Below, piece after piece: positions 48,802 through 60,372 of a stretch of 64,000 nucleotides of DNA; positions within the stretch are counted from its first letter, which is position 1; each line of letters begins with the position of its first letter. This stretch comes from Narthecium ossifragum (taxonomy: Eukaryota > Streptophyta > Magnoliopsida > Dioscoreales > Nartheciaceae). Under the pieces are notes generated by a model. The model did no database searches. It saw only the letters and a program-made list of their open reading frames with translations, and was not told the DNA's origin. The stretch is taken from assembly GCA_963920575.1 (NCBI GenBank), contig OY986966.1:17479888-17543887 (forward strand), in the 5' to 3' direction. Made by a program: the position numbers and the translations under genes.

Positions 48802-50034
48802 TGTCACACCCTGACCCAGAAAACCCATCCAGGACGGGGCGTGAGGGTTCCTATCACTATTCATCTCCAGTTGGCGCGATACAAAGCGGAAAAGGCGGAT
48901 AATTTAAACAATTTATATTCCAGAGGTGAAACTGATATTCAATTCATTTATATATATCAAGTTGTACTGATACAAGATTCTATAACAAACTCCTCCAAGC
49001 GAAAGATTTATACAATAATCCAAAATTCCTCAAAGGATGTTTACAATATACAAAATATCAAAAGGTACAACAGTTTATCCTCCAACAACCTCAAGCACCT
49101 CTGAACGTACTCGCGCCACCAAAGGCCGATCCCGCCGGCTCCACTGACGAAGAACTGGCGCCTGCACCTGCAAACGCAGCCCGGGTAGGAGTGAGCGATA
49201 AGTTCAGTAGGGTTCTACTCTACGGCATACAGAAAGGAGGAAAACAACAATAGTGTTGTCTCCCCGCTCAAGTCTAACGGATGCCACGGGTCCCACAACC
49301 CTGTTGATGTCCCAAGGGCTCCTGTCATGAAACCTCTCTCCTGAACAAGTTACCAGGAGGCCAAGGAACAGTAACATACAGGATCACCCTTACCCAAGCT
49401 GGAATACCATGCCTTGGAGAACCACGTCGGGAACGCATCGACATCCATCCTTAGCACTTGGCCTTGGAAGACAACACGACCTCTAAACCTCAAACATTGA
49501 TCAGAGTCAACTATCGCAAATCCTCAATAACAAGAGATTCCATTATACAATCACACCCTAATTCTGACTACCCAGCCACGGTTCTAAGGCTAGATCCGAG
49601 CTGCCCGAGAGCCTCGGATCAGCGACCAAACCATCGCCCGCCTAACCTCAGATGCCTCTAATGCACACAATGCATGGACCTGAACAACCCTAGATGTCTC
49701 TATATGCCACAGCATCAATTATAGGTTCAACAGATATACAATAGCCCTCGGCACTCACCAGCAAGAGGCTAAGGTTCCATAATTCCACAGTAGCTAGCAC
49801 TCATAGCTAGCTAATGCCTAAGCAATCAATTAAGCATTTAATCACCAACCAAACATGTATTTAAATGCAAGCCAAACCATCAGTTCACTCAAAGGGTATA
49901 CACGCGATTCAATCTTCAATCTCAATAGAAATCCATTGAAAACTTCATGAAAACAACATGCAAACCTCCCAACATGTTTAAATATCAATCACGAATGAAA
50001 GCCAATCAAGAAAAGCCAGAAAGCAATGCTCAAG

Positions 50035-50365
50035 GGCCCACGGTCAATGCGACGGTCGACCGTGAGGCCACGGTCGATGTCACGGTCAATGCAACGGTCG
50101 ACCGTGAGACCAAAATGAGGAAAAACCATAAGGGCGATGGTCGATCCACCCATCGACCCTGGGAAGCCCAAAACCAACCAGAGCCTGACGGTCGATCCGA
50201 CGGTCGACCGTGAGGCAAAATCGGAAAAAGAGAAGATCCCGCGGTCGATCCATGCATCGACCCTGGGAGACTAAAAACCACACAGAGCCTGACGGTCGAT
50301 GCGACGGTTGATCCGACGGTCGACCGCCAGGCCCAGAAAGAGCGTACCAACGCTTGACGGTCGAT
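50035..50365. repeat. GGTCGACC cluster inside the composite LTR
   Basis: At least eight CGGTCGACCGTGAGG-type or GGTCGATG/GATCGACC sites occur in 330 bp, resembling the clusters of the Copia LTRs at 28833, 57148 and 58600. If the minus strand is sense, this cluster is downstream of the TATA box at 50905, unlike the others, so it may have come with a separate insertion. A smaller GATCGATC group lies just upstream of that TATA (50918-51000). Confidence 0.8.
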
Positions 50366-51238
50366 GCACCGATCAGCCTTAGGCACAGTTCATCAGAACA
50401 GTGCCGGAAATCCAATTTCTTGGATTTCAAGGATCAAATCAAGTTGAAAGTTGATGAGACTTTGCAAGCATGTGTAATTAACAATGGGGAAACCAATGGT
50501 ATGAAGAAATCACATTTTTGATGGTTAAATCTCCTATCTAAGTCAAAACGGGCGAAAACCGACAAAACGGCGATAATACGGAAACCAGCCGTTAAAATAC
50601 GGAAATCACAAGGTAGGAATACTTCAAACCATCCACAACACATGTGCAATGAGCTACATAACATTTTAACAAGTATTCCTACAGCGAAAAGGCATTAAAC
50701 CTATCCTAGGAGAACCCGATCACGAGATCGAGGTAGAAACACCTACTTGAGCAAGTAGGGCAGCTCCTCCACGCGTCCAACCAGTCGAACCGCCAAGATC
50801 CGCGCCTCGAAAGCTGCGCTCCGAAGCCCTAGCACAGCCGTAGGAGAGAGAGAGAGAAAACGACAGCAGAGAAGGAGAAGGAAAGAGAGAGAAAGGGACA
50901 TGGCTTATATAGAAATCCGGATCGATCTCTGCCGTCCGATTCGATCTTTCCCGATCGAGCTCCGATCTTCCGATCGGACGCACCCTAATACGAGTCGATC
51001 CGACTCGACCAACTGGATCCGAACCCAGAAGAGGAACCAAGCTGGTTCAACCTCTTTCCTAGTTTGACTTGGACTTCCCTAGTTCAAACTAGAGTATTTA
51101 ATTAGTATTTATCATTATTCATTTATTGAGTCCTAGTTGATTGTTAGGAATTAATTAAGAGTCCCTTTGAGTTAGGAAGTTGAGTTGAGTCAGAAACCTT
51201 ATTACTTGCTAATTAAGCAAAGGGGTTTTCTAGTGGAT

Positions 51239-51330
51239 TAGGACTCTATCAAGGTCTCTATAAAAGGACCTTAGTAGTTTTGTATTAGGTTTTGTATTAG
51301 GACTCTATCAAGGTCTCTATAAAAGGACCT
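51239..51330 (+). repeat. Tandem 60-bp repeat carrying TATA boxes
   Basis: AGGACTCTATCAAGGTCTCT followed by ATAAAAGGACCT occurs at 51239 and again at 51299. Each copy contains TATAAAAGG in plus orientation, opposite to the LTR that contains it. This looks like part of a foreign LTR promoter. Confidence 0.75.
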
Positions 51331-52384
51331 CCACGTCGCCGCCACGTCAGCGCCACGTCACCCGCTACTGTTCATCTTCTTCCTCCTCTCTCCTCTATCC
51401 CGAAACCCTAGCTCACCGCCGTTCTCCCCTCTCCGGCCACCCCCGTCGCCACCTAAACCCGCCATCCTCTTCCCCTTGGCACCACGATTCTGGCCATACC
51501 CTTCCCTCCGCCCTTCGTCCTCTCCGGCGCCGTTCCCCGTCAACCTCAACCTCACAGCCACCGTCCGCCGTCCGCCATACGACCCGATATCATCCCTAAA
51601 CCATCTTAAACCCTTCCTCGTCTCCTCACGACCCGATCCCGACCATCCCTGACAGTTCCTGGCCCCAGTCGAGCTCCCTCGTCGTTCCCGACGCCGGCCG
51701 ACCCTACCTTCACCGCCGTCTTCACCAGATCCGGCCGATCCGCCACCCATCTTCCAGATCCGAGCCGTTGGATCTCATCCCCACCTCCAGGCGACCCTTC
51801 CTGGAAGTATTCCAACAGCCGCCGCCGCCCCTACGCCGGCGATCCACTCCGGCGACTCCTCAGCCGTTGGATCTTCCTAGGCAGCTTTGGCCAAATTGGC
51901 TCAGCCACTTAATCCGGATCCAGCCCAATCCACTCGGTCAGCTTGATCCAGATTACTTCAGACTTGACCCAGTCAAGTCCCATCCAATCAGGCTTAGCCA
52001 GATTCGATCCAGCTTCAGCCAGATCCGATCCAGCTCAAGCCAGATCCGATCTAGCTAGCCAAATCAGCCAATTGGACTCAAATCAAGTCCGATCCGGCCG
52101 ATTCTGATCGATTGGAGCAGTAGAGACCCATTACGAGAGGATCACGAGTAGACCGCTCTTAACACACCCTTAAGATTCTAATCAAACACATACATCAATT
52201 CAAAGCCGTGTGTGAAATGCGGGTGTGAAACTGACCATCAGGGGGCATATTTACCAAAATGCCCCTGGGGTCGAAACCGCCATACGATCGCCCGATCGTA
52301 CCCGACGCGGAACTAAACCAACAGTTAAGCGGCCCTCAACCCACGCGGTCGAGCCAGGTTAGAGGGATGGGCCCTCACAGCTGG

Positions 52385-53140
52385 CCATTGACAACTTCCT
52401 TCCTTGCCAGGAGGGGATGCGATTAGACATCTTTTCAATCAATGGTGTGAAGTCAGCAACACGAAGCTTCCTCGAAGTAAGGGGTGAACCAAGATATTGC
52501 CATCCTTCCTTCTTCTCCCCAACACTAAGTATGTCACGTATAGCAATGTTGCTATACGCCTATATTTATCTACAGACTTGGAGAACTGGATGCTACTCTT
52601 ACTAGGGTTCATTTACAGTCCGTTCAAGACATGAAACAAGTTCAGTTTCAACCTCAACTATCTTGCTTCAAAGAAGAAGGTAGCACGGGACATAAGCAAA
52701 CAATATTTCGCGTAGAGTAAGTGTGAGATGCGGAGCCCGACCTCGGGAAGCTAAGTCCCTCCACCGTTGAGTCAGGGTTGTTCAGAATTCTCGTCAAGGC
52801 TTACTGCACAAGGATGAATAGGTAAGGGGAGAGCGGGTCACCTTGCCGCAACCCACGTTTGGAATGCACCCGACTATGAACCTCGCCATTGACGATAAAA
52901 GAGTAGCGGGTATCCTTTACACAAGCCATGATCCAACTAATCCAGATCGTGGGAAACTTCATCCTGCTCAGATTCGCCTCCAAAAAGGACCACCGAACCC
53001 GATCACACGTAGACATGAGTTCAACCTTGAACATCATAAGGCTTCGGGTCCTAGGAGCTATATCGACCGAGAGAACCACATCCTGGGCAGCATCAATACT
53101 GTCAAAGATACATCTCCCCTCAATAAACGTTGATTGATTT
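52385..53140 (-). pseudogene. LINE reverse transcriptase fragment
   Basis: Minus strand: VKVDxxKAYDRVRW-like sequence is visible as VELMSTCDRVRWSFLEANL, followed by WISWIMACVKDTRYSFIVNG and RGLRQGDPLSPYLFIL. These are RT motifs 2-4 of plant LINEs. The catalytic FADD motif would lie further downstream and is not intact. The same LINE continues at 47332-48801 beyond the LTR insertion. Confidence 0.85.
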
Positions 53141-54348
53141 TGTCACACCCTGACCCAGAAGATTCTGAGGACCCGTTCCTCTAACCTGATTCGACCACGT
53201 TGGGTCGACGGTCTGGTTTTGTGATTTGGCTCGGTTGGCCTTGTTTTGTGATCAGTTGATCGCGTTATTTTGGACCCCAAGGGCAATTTGGTAAATTGCA
53301 CCTTGGCGGTCGGTTTTACACCTGTGTAGTGCACACATGGCCCTTTGATTGATGTATGTGTTTATTAGAACCTTAGGCGAGCTTGGGATTGGAAGATCCG
53401 GGCTCGGGAGCAACAACTGGTTTTGGGATAGCTGTCAGTCCAGAGACGATCGATCGGTCCTGGGGATGATCGATTGGTTTTGGGGTTGGCACCAACATTG
53501 ACGTGTCTGGATAAGTACATGAACCGACCTAGTATGATCGATCGCTCCGATCGGACTCGGGCTTATATAAACCCGGGAGCAGCTCTGTTTTTCTCTTTTC
53601 CTTCTTCTCTCCGCTGAGGCTAGGGTTTCGCATGGGAGGCTTTTCCAGAAGCTTGGAGGCGTCGCCAGCAAGGGGAGGAGCAGATCCATAACTTCCAAGC
53701 ATGGATTAATCCTGGATTAATCGTGGATTAATAGTGGATTTGCGAAGTTAGGTGGGATTCTTGACCTTAGGGCTTGTTTATGTGTTCTTAGTTAATTGGT
53801 TGCTTAATTGCTTAATCAAACTATGCTAGATGATGCTTGTAGGTATGTTTAATATCTAATTTTTGTTTGATTGGATTTTGGTTTAATTTAAACCGGATTT
53901 AAGTGAGTTTTTCCTTGATTTATTCTCGAATTTTTGCTTTAATTAGAACATCTATGTTTGAGATTTATTAACGAGCTGTACGTGCATGATCTCAGTTGAT
54001 CTTCAACATAAAAGTTGTAGATATCTGGGTTATCTTTCGATTCCAACTAGTTTCACATTTTTCATATTTGTACGATGTATTGTGAATTAAATGGCCGGGT
54101 TGTGCAGATGAGAGCAGTCAGTTTAATTGGTGAAATTAAATGCTTTTTATTTTCAGATCAATCTGATCCTTGGATATGTGATTCGGGGTATGTCATTGAG
54201 TGAGCATATCAAGTTTAACTCCAATCGGACGGTTAGATTGAAAGTTATGATTTTCTGAAGTTAGTAATAGTTCGTTTGCTTTAATTCGATTAATCGAGCT
54301 TTTCATTATTGTCTTATATATATGTTATTATATTGTGTAGGCCCTGCG
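53141..54348 (+). mobile_element. LTR mosaic: 20-bp LTR start joined to an inverted LTR
   Basis: 53141-53160 is identical to the first 20 bp of the LTR at 48802. From about 53163 the sequence is instead the reverse complement of the family's other end (CTGAGGACC, then CCTCTAACCTGATTCGACC). The inverted LTR continues with the GGGCAATTTGGTAAATTGCA block, a GATCGATC cluster (53441-53556) and TATATAA (53564-53570), in that order. It breaks off near 54348, where another copy starts. Confidence 0.65.
53441..53556. repeat. GATCGATC cluster upstream of a TATA box
   Basis: ACGATCGATCGGTCC, ATGATCGATTGGTTT and ATGATCGATCGCTCC sites lie in about 115 bp, with TATATAA starting 8 bp after the last one. 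Confidence 0.75.
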
Positions 54349-54584
54349 TGTGAAGACCTATCCCTTTACTCCTGGGTCGACCGTCTAGGTCGGGCTCGTT
54401 GTGGATCGCAAGGGCAATTTGGTAAATTTCACACCCGCGTGGTGCACACACAACCCCTTTTGTTTGATTTTCATATTTGCTAGAACCCTAGGCAAGCTTT
54501 GGATCGAACAATCCAAGCTCGGGCGCACATAAGCTTGTTTTTAGGACAGCTGGCGGCCCCGTGTGCGATCGGTCGCTCCTGCTC
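54349..54584 (+). mobile_element. Second truncated LTR copy of the same family
   Basis: Starts TGTGAAGACC at 54349, repeats the GGGCAATTTGGTAAATTTCA block and ends in a GCGATCGGTCGCTCCTGCTC site near 54580, where it is cut off. It probably inserted into the preceding copy, which it interrupts. Confidence 0.6.
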
Positions 54585-54884
54585 TTATTCTAGGAAAACC
54601 TAAATAGTTCTTTATTACGGATTAGAAATTCCTATCTTATTCTCATAAGATTATTATTCCAAATTAGTTTAATTCTAGTTAAGAGTAGTTTAAAGACCAA
54701 AATCATTTTCTTTCTATAACTTTTGCTTTAGAACTATACATGGTAATTAGACTTAATATTTCTTTTCCCTGTAGATCGACTCGGACTCATTGCTATCTAC
54801 CCATAAAGTAATTAATTAGTGATTTGGATTATAAATTTCTAATTTTTACGTTCTTGTTAAGACCACGATACTTTTCAAGACGTG
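54585..54884. other. AT-rich remnant, possibly Ty3 LTR
   Basis: No gene. A CCCTGTAGATCGACTCGGAC block near 54769 resembles the CCCTGTGGATCGAC-type end of some Ty3 LTRs. It joins directly to the truncated 3' end of the Copia element. Confidence 0.3.
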
Positions 54885-55864
54885 TCACATTCCAACTTGC
54901 ATCACTGGATAACTTTGATAACTCAATCCATTGTCTAAAGTTCCCTTCAAGTATATAGATACTCCGGAAATTGGATTCCAATGTTCTTCCCCTGGATTGC
55001 TAGTAAACCTACTTAGCATACCCACAGCGAAAGCAATATCGGGTCTAGTGCAATGAATAACATACATTAGACTCCCAATCACACTAGCATATTCTAGTTG
55101 TGATCTACACCTTTCGCCGTTCTCTCTTAATTTGATGCTAGGATCATAAGGACTTGAGACTTATTTTTTATCAAAATGACCAAACTTCTTTAATATTTTC
55201 TCAACATAATGAGACTGTGACAATAGCAAGCCATTAGTATGTCTTACTACTTTAATCCGAAGGATTACATCAGCCTCTCTCATGTCCTTCATATCAAATT
55301 TAGAGAATAAAAACTTCTTAGTTTCTTCAAGAAGCATGAGACTAGTGCCAAACATCAACATGTCATCTACATATAGGCAAATAATTACTCCTTCATTCTT
55401 ATAAAATTTACTGTAAACACACTTATCAGCATCATTTAGATTAAATCCATTAGGCATCAGTACGCTATCGAATTTCTCATACCATTGCTTTGGAGCTTGC
55501 TTCAGGCTATAAAGAGATTTGATTAACTTACAAACCTTCTTTTCATGTCCCGGTAACACATACCCCTCGGGTTGCTCCATGTATATCTGTTCATCTAGAT
55601 CACCATTTAGGAATGCGGTTTTCACATCCATTTGGTGAACAACTAGATGGTTAATCCCAACAAGAGAAATTAATATTCAATAGTGCAAATTCTAGCTACA
55701 TGAGCATAAGTATCAAGGTAATCAATATCTTTCTTTTGCCTATAACATTTGGCAACAAGTCTTGTCTTAAACTTGTTTATAGTCTCATCTGCATTAAATT
55801 TCCTTCGAAATATCCACTTACATCCACTTACATCCCAAGTTTGATTGGAAATTATTGACTGCAT
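54885..55864 (-). pseudogene. Copia reverse transcriptase (RVT_2)
   Basis: Minus strand: NQTWDVSGCKWIFRRKFNAD, then MDVKTAFLNGDLDEQIYMEQ, LYSLKQAPKQWYEKFD and the catalytic LYVDDM, followed by QSHYVEKILKKFGH and IGSLMYVIHCTRPDIAFAVG. This is the RVT_2 domain in order. Stops at about 55665 and 55155 and small gaps interrupt it. The RNase H domain that normally follows is absent. Confidence 0.9.
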
Positions 55865-56319
55865 CTCATCTTATATTGATTTTTTCCAAAAAGAAATATC
55901 ATGAGAAGTCATTGCCTCTTGAAATGTTGTAGGATCACCTTCAACATTAAGACAGAATCTTATTTCTTTCTTTATCTCATTTCGGTCTCCCTCAAGAAGA
56001 TAAGTAAGAAGTCTTAGTTCATCTAGATCACCATTTCGGTCTCCCTCACCTTCAACATTACGACAAAAGTCTTTTTTCTTGGCCTCTTACTTCTCTTTGG
56101 TTCAATCTGTACTTGGATGTTTTCATCATCATCTTGATGAGACACATCATTACTAGTGCAAGGAGCACTAATAGTATCCTCCAAACGATGTGTACTAGAT
56201 CTAGTAAGAGTCTCAAAGAATTCTACATCTCTAGATTCAATAATAGCATGTGAATCTAAATCAAGAAATCTATATGCTATGCTATAAAGCGAATAACCAA
56301 TAAATATACATCTATAAGT

Positions 56320-57026
56320 TCAAGAACCAAGCTTTGGTCTCTTCAGATCTGGCTTTTTAACATATGCAAGATGGCCCCAAACTCTGAGTCTATTCAAAGA
56401 AGGTGGATGCCCAAACCACAACTCATGAGGAGATTTAAGCAATTTTCTATAGGGCATTTTATTAAAAATAAAACATGCAGATAAAATAGCATCTCCCCAT
56501 AAATTGAAAGGTAAACCACAACTGATAAGCATAGCATTAACCATTTCAACCAAAGTTTTGTTCTTATGTTCAGTAATTCCGTTTTGGTGAGGAGAATAGG
56601 GTGTTGTCATTTGGTGTATTATACCCATAAATTCACAGAAAATAGTGAACTCATTCGACAGGTATTTTCCATCGCGATTGGGTATTAAGGATTTAATTTT
56701 CTTACCGGTTGGGTTTTCAATTTTAGCCTTATAGATCAGAAACTTAGACAACACTTCATCTTTACTTTTCAACAAGTAAAAATAGACAAAACATGAATAA
56801 TCATCAATAAACGTAATAAAATACTTATTTCCTCCACGAGATTCTATGTTCTTAAGATCACAAATTAACATCACTATGAGCTTGATCAAGTAAACTTAAT
56901 TTTCGTTCTACAGTAGGAAATGGCTTTATAGTGATCTTAGACTGAACACAAGATCATGGCGTTTGCTAGAACATGCATCAAATTTTGGAATTAAATTCAT
57001 AGTAGACATGCATTTCATAGAGCGAT
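56320..57026 (-). pseudogene. Copia integrase core
   Basis: Minus strand: CDLKNIESRGGNKYFITFID, DYSCFVYFYLLKSKDEVLSK, then NRDGKYLSNEFTIFC and TPYSPHQNGITEHKNKTLVE. The first D and the E of the DDE triad can be placed. The second D, normally in an SDRGGEY-like motif, reads NRDGKY, so it is altered to Asn. The LWG...P FNKMPYRKLLKSPHELWFG end is present. Confidence 0.88.
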
Positions 57027-57147
57027 TGGTAGGCCAGATATTGTTTTGATGATGTCAATATATATTTGATGATAAAACATTGGTTTAATATTATTATCCC
57101 TTAATTTGGAAAGCATTAAAATCATATTTAAAGTGTTTTTGTACTGA

Positions 57148-57475
57148 CGGTCGATGCGACGGATGATGCATGGATCGACCGTGGGAAATGACGGTCGATG
57201 GAAGGATCGACCGCGGAAGTTGTTCTTGGGAAAATAGGATGACGGTCGATGTGACGGTCGATGGACCGATCGACCGTGGCCTATGTGTCTTGGCTCAAAT
57301 GAGCGACGGTCGATCGGTGCGCCGACCCTGGGAAGAGGTTTTCGCAACAGAGCCTGACGGACGATGTCACGGTCGATGGGACGGTCGACCGTGAGGCGTG
57401 ACGATCGATAGGTGGATCGACCGTGGCTCAAGGAAAGCCTGGCGGACGATGTCACGGACGATGCGACGGTCGATC
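57148..57475. repeat. GGTCGACC cluster in LTR1
   Basis: More than ten sites of types GACGGTCGACCGTGAG, GGATCGACCGTGG, ACGGTCGATG and CGGACGATG. A TATA box (57563-57569) follows about 90 bp later. Long minus frames through the cluster are artefacts. Confidence 0.88.
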
Positions 57476-58107
57476 GTGAGCTCAGAAAAGAGCCGTTAAA
57501 GAGCCGTTGCAGGAACAGAAACTAGCCGTTGGAAGGCTATTTGGAGGGCTTTGAAGCTCAGCTATAAAATGGAAGCTGTAGCAAACTTGGCTGGAACTGA
57601 GAGGGAGCTAAGGGATTATTGTAATCATATTCTAACAAGTTTCTATATCTTATTAGTGAGCTAAACCTTTGTAAAACTACTTCAAGTGTGAAGTAGACTT
57701 TGAGAGAAATATCCAAGAGAGAGATTGTAAGGTTGTCAAGCACCAGTAAGCTTGGTGGATAGGTTGCCAAACACCCGGAAGCTTGGTGGATAACTTATAA
57801 GAGGTCTTGCAAGTAGTGGAACCTTAAGGAGGACCTTGAGTGAAGTGGACGCAGGCAAGGTTTGCCGAACCACTATAAATCTGGTGCAATCTCTCTATCT
57901 CTCATCTCTTATCCTTGTTTTAACATAGATTTTCTGCTCTTATCATTGCAAGCATATTATTTGATTAGACTCCTCCTACTCAGATTTCCTTAATTGATTT
58001 TATTATTTAAAGCCTAAGATAAACCCCCCCTCTTAGAGCTTCAATTGGTATCAGAGCTAGGTCTCTAATTTTGTGGTGTAACAGCCCTTAGAGGATCCTA
58101 AATCAAT

Positions 58108-58481
58108 ATGGAAATCATAGAGGGACAATTTACCAATAAGCCACCCTATTCTAATGGATTTAATTACACTTATTGGAAAACCAAAATGGAAATCTTCATT
58201 CAATCCATGGATTATGATGCATGGTTGATAATAGAAGATTGAGATTCTATCCCTTCAAAGATCATTGAGGGAAAAGAAGTTCCAAAATCTAAGAATGAAT
58301 TTACTCCTGCTGATTTTAGGAAACTTCAAGTAAATGCCAAAGCAAAAAAATTTCTATTTTGTGCCCTTAGCCCTGATGAATTTAATAGAATTTCTGCATA
58401 TAAAACGGCTAAGGAAATATGGAAAAAACTTGAAGTTACCTATGAGGGAACAAGCCGTGTCAAGGAGTCTAAGAGGGAGAT
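58108..58481 (+). pseudogene. Truncated Copia gag
   Basis: Reads MEIIEGQFTNKPPYSNGFNY, TYWKTKMEIFIQSMDYDAWL, then an in-frame TGA (in IIED-stop-DSIP), and LQVNAKAKKFLFCALSPDEF with TAKEIWKKLEVTYEGTSRVK. This is the N-terminal gag core (UBN2/DUF4219 type) of Copia elements. It is cut off by LTR2 about 125 codons in. Confidence 0.88.
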
Positions 58482-58599
58482 TGTTAGCCCAAATATTGTT
58501 TTGATGATGTCAATATATATTTAATGATAAAACATTGGTTTAATATTATTATCCCTTAATTTGGAAAGCATTAAAATCATATTTAAAGTGTTTTTGTAC

Positions 58600-58922
58600 T
58601 GACGGTCGATGCGACGGATGATGCATGGATCGAACGTGGGATATGGCGGTTGATGGAAGGATCGACTGCGGAAGTTGTTCTTGAGAAAATAGGCTGACGG
58701 TCGATGGACCGATCGACCGTGGCCTATGTGTCTTGGCTCAAAGGAGCGACGGTCGATCGGTGCATCGACCCTGGGAAGCGGTTTTCGCAACAAAGCCTGA
58801 CGGACGATATCACGGTCGATGGGATGGTCGACCGTGAGGCGTGACGGTCGATAGGTGGATCGACCGTGGCTCAAGGAAAGCCTGGCGGACAATGTCACGG
58901 ATGATGCGACGGTCGACCGTGA
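58600..58922. repeat. GGTCGACC cluster in LTR2
   Basis: Same layout as in LTR1, with about one small deletion and several CpG-type changes between the two LTRs (for example GGTTGATGG for GGTCGATGG). TATAAAA follows at 59006-59012. Confidence 0.88.
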
Positions 58923-59493
58923 GCCCAGAAAAGAGCCGTTAAAGAGCCGTTGCAGGAACAGAAACTAGCCGTTGGGAGGCTATTTGGAGGGCTTTGAAGC
59001 TCAGCTATAAAAGGGAAGTTGTAACAAACTTGACTGAAACTGAGAGGGAGCTAAGGGATTATTGTAATCATATTCTAGCAAGTTTCTATCTCTTATTAGT
59101 GAGCTAAACCTTTGTAAAACTACTTCAAGTTTGAAGTAGACTTTGAGAGAAATATCCAAGAGAGAGCTTGGAGAGATTGTAAGGTTGCCAAGCACCAGTA
59201 AGCTTGGTGGATAGGTTGCCAAGCACCCTGAAGCTTGGTGGACAACTTGTAAGAGGTCTTGCAAGTAGTGGAACCTTAAGGAGGACCTTGAGTGGAGTCG
59301 ACGTAGGCAATGTTTGCCGAACCACTATAAATCTGGTGTAATCTCTCTATCTCTCATCTCTTATCCTTGTTTTAACATAGATTTTCTACTCTTATCATTG
59401 CAAGCATATTATTTGATTAGACTCCTCCTACTCAGATTTCCTTAATTGATTTTATTGTTTAAAGTCTAAGATAAACCCCCTCTTAGAGCTTCA

Positions 59494-60110
59494 CATAGCG
59501 TTTGCTAGAACATGCATCAAATTTTGGAATTAAATTCATAGTAGACTTGCATTTCATAGAGCGAAAATTCCAATGTCCTAATCTACTATGGCAAATATGA
59601 TGAGACTCAACAATATAACCAGAACCATCATTTATTAAGTTCAACTTAATCATCCCATTACATGAGTACCCCTTTCCCACAAACATCTTGTTCATGGATA
59701 AGATATACTTATCCGACTCAAACACCAACTTGAAACCTCTCTTATTCAAAAGGTCTCCCGATACAAGGTTTTTACTCATTTCAGGTACATAAAGTACATT
59801 AACAAATCTTAAAACCTTGCCGGAGGTGAACTTGAGCTCTATTGTTCCCACGCCTTGGACCTTGGCAATGACATCATTCCCCATGTTCACTTCCTTGTTG
59901 TCTTCAACAACTTTGAAGGTCTTGAAGAGAGCTTTGTCCTTCGAGATATGAATGGTTGCTCCGGTATCAAGCCACCACCCTCCCTCAATACTAACATGAT
60001 TTGCCTCAGACACAATAGCAACAAGATCTTCTTCGACCACGTTCGCTTGTGTTTCTTGCTTCTTCCGAAACCTGCAATTTCAGGAATAGTGGCCAGATTT
60101 TCCACAAGTA
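59494..60110 (-). pseudogene. Copia protease and GAG-pre-integrase region
   Basis: Minus strand: a damaged CCHC knuckle (CGKSGHYS, then a stop) precedes EGGWWLDTGATIHISKDKAL, where DTGA is the aspartic protease active site. VNVLYVPEMSKNLVSGDLLN and HICHSRLGHWNFRSMKC follow, the latter being the GAG-pre-integrase HxxLGH core. The frame runs into the right copy of the 71-bp duplication. Confidence 0.88.
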
Positions 60111-60372
60111 CAGCAACCGCTAACTTTCTTTTCCATGGTAGGGACCCCTTTTCTTCTTGAACTTCTTGTCCTTGTTAGGAGGAATCACATGCTTTTTTTC
60201 GACCAAATTGGCTTTTGACTTCAACTCAAGCATATCTTCGGATTTCTCCCTACTCCTAGAATCATCTTCAATCCAAAGATGGCGTTGAAGAGATTCTAGT
60301 GTATTTCTTTTCATCATGCTTGAGCCTTCTTTTGTAGTCATTCCATGATAGTGGTAATTTATAAATAATCAC

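Larger units (their letters stand above)
48802..52379 (-). mobile_element. Composite solo LTR (3578 bp) inserted in a LINE
   Basis: Runs from TGTCACACC to CCTCACA, flanked by GCTGG on both sides (48797-48801 and 52380-52384). It shares ends and the GCCTGCACCTGC module (near 49161) with the LTRs at 11122, 20466 and 29715, but is about 1.1 kb longer. It has a TATA box on the minus strand (complement of 50905-50911). A GGTCGACC cluster (50035-50365) and an opposite-strand LTR-like piece with duplicated TATA units (about 51060-51360) suggest secondary insertions. No gag or pol is present. Confidence 0.85.
57027..59493 (+). mobile_element. Internally deleted Copia element with two LTRs
   Basis: LTR1 is 57027-58044 and LTR2 is 58482-59493, about 1.0 kb each and highly similar. 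After LTR1 comes ATTGGTATCAGAGC (58045-58058), the tRNA-iMet primer site. A gag fragment follows (58108-58481), and then LTR2 directly. All of protease, integrase, RT and RNase H are missing. The junction lies in a purine-rich gag stretch AAGAGGGAGAT, which may have provided microhomology with a polypurine tract. The flanks are a 71-bp direct repeat, not a 5-bp one. Confidence 0.9.

Noticed and set aside
57015..58898. Minus-strand frames with repeated Val-Asp-Arg / Arg-Pro-Ser motifs (also at 50030-50430)
   Set aside because: They are translations of the GGTCGACC clusters; the same repetitive peptide arises in all such clusters and shows no protein family.
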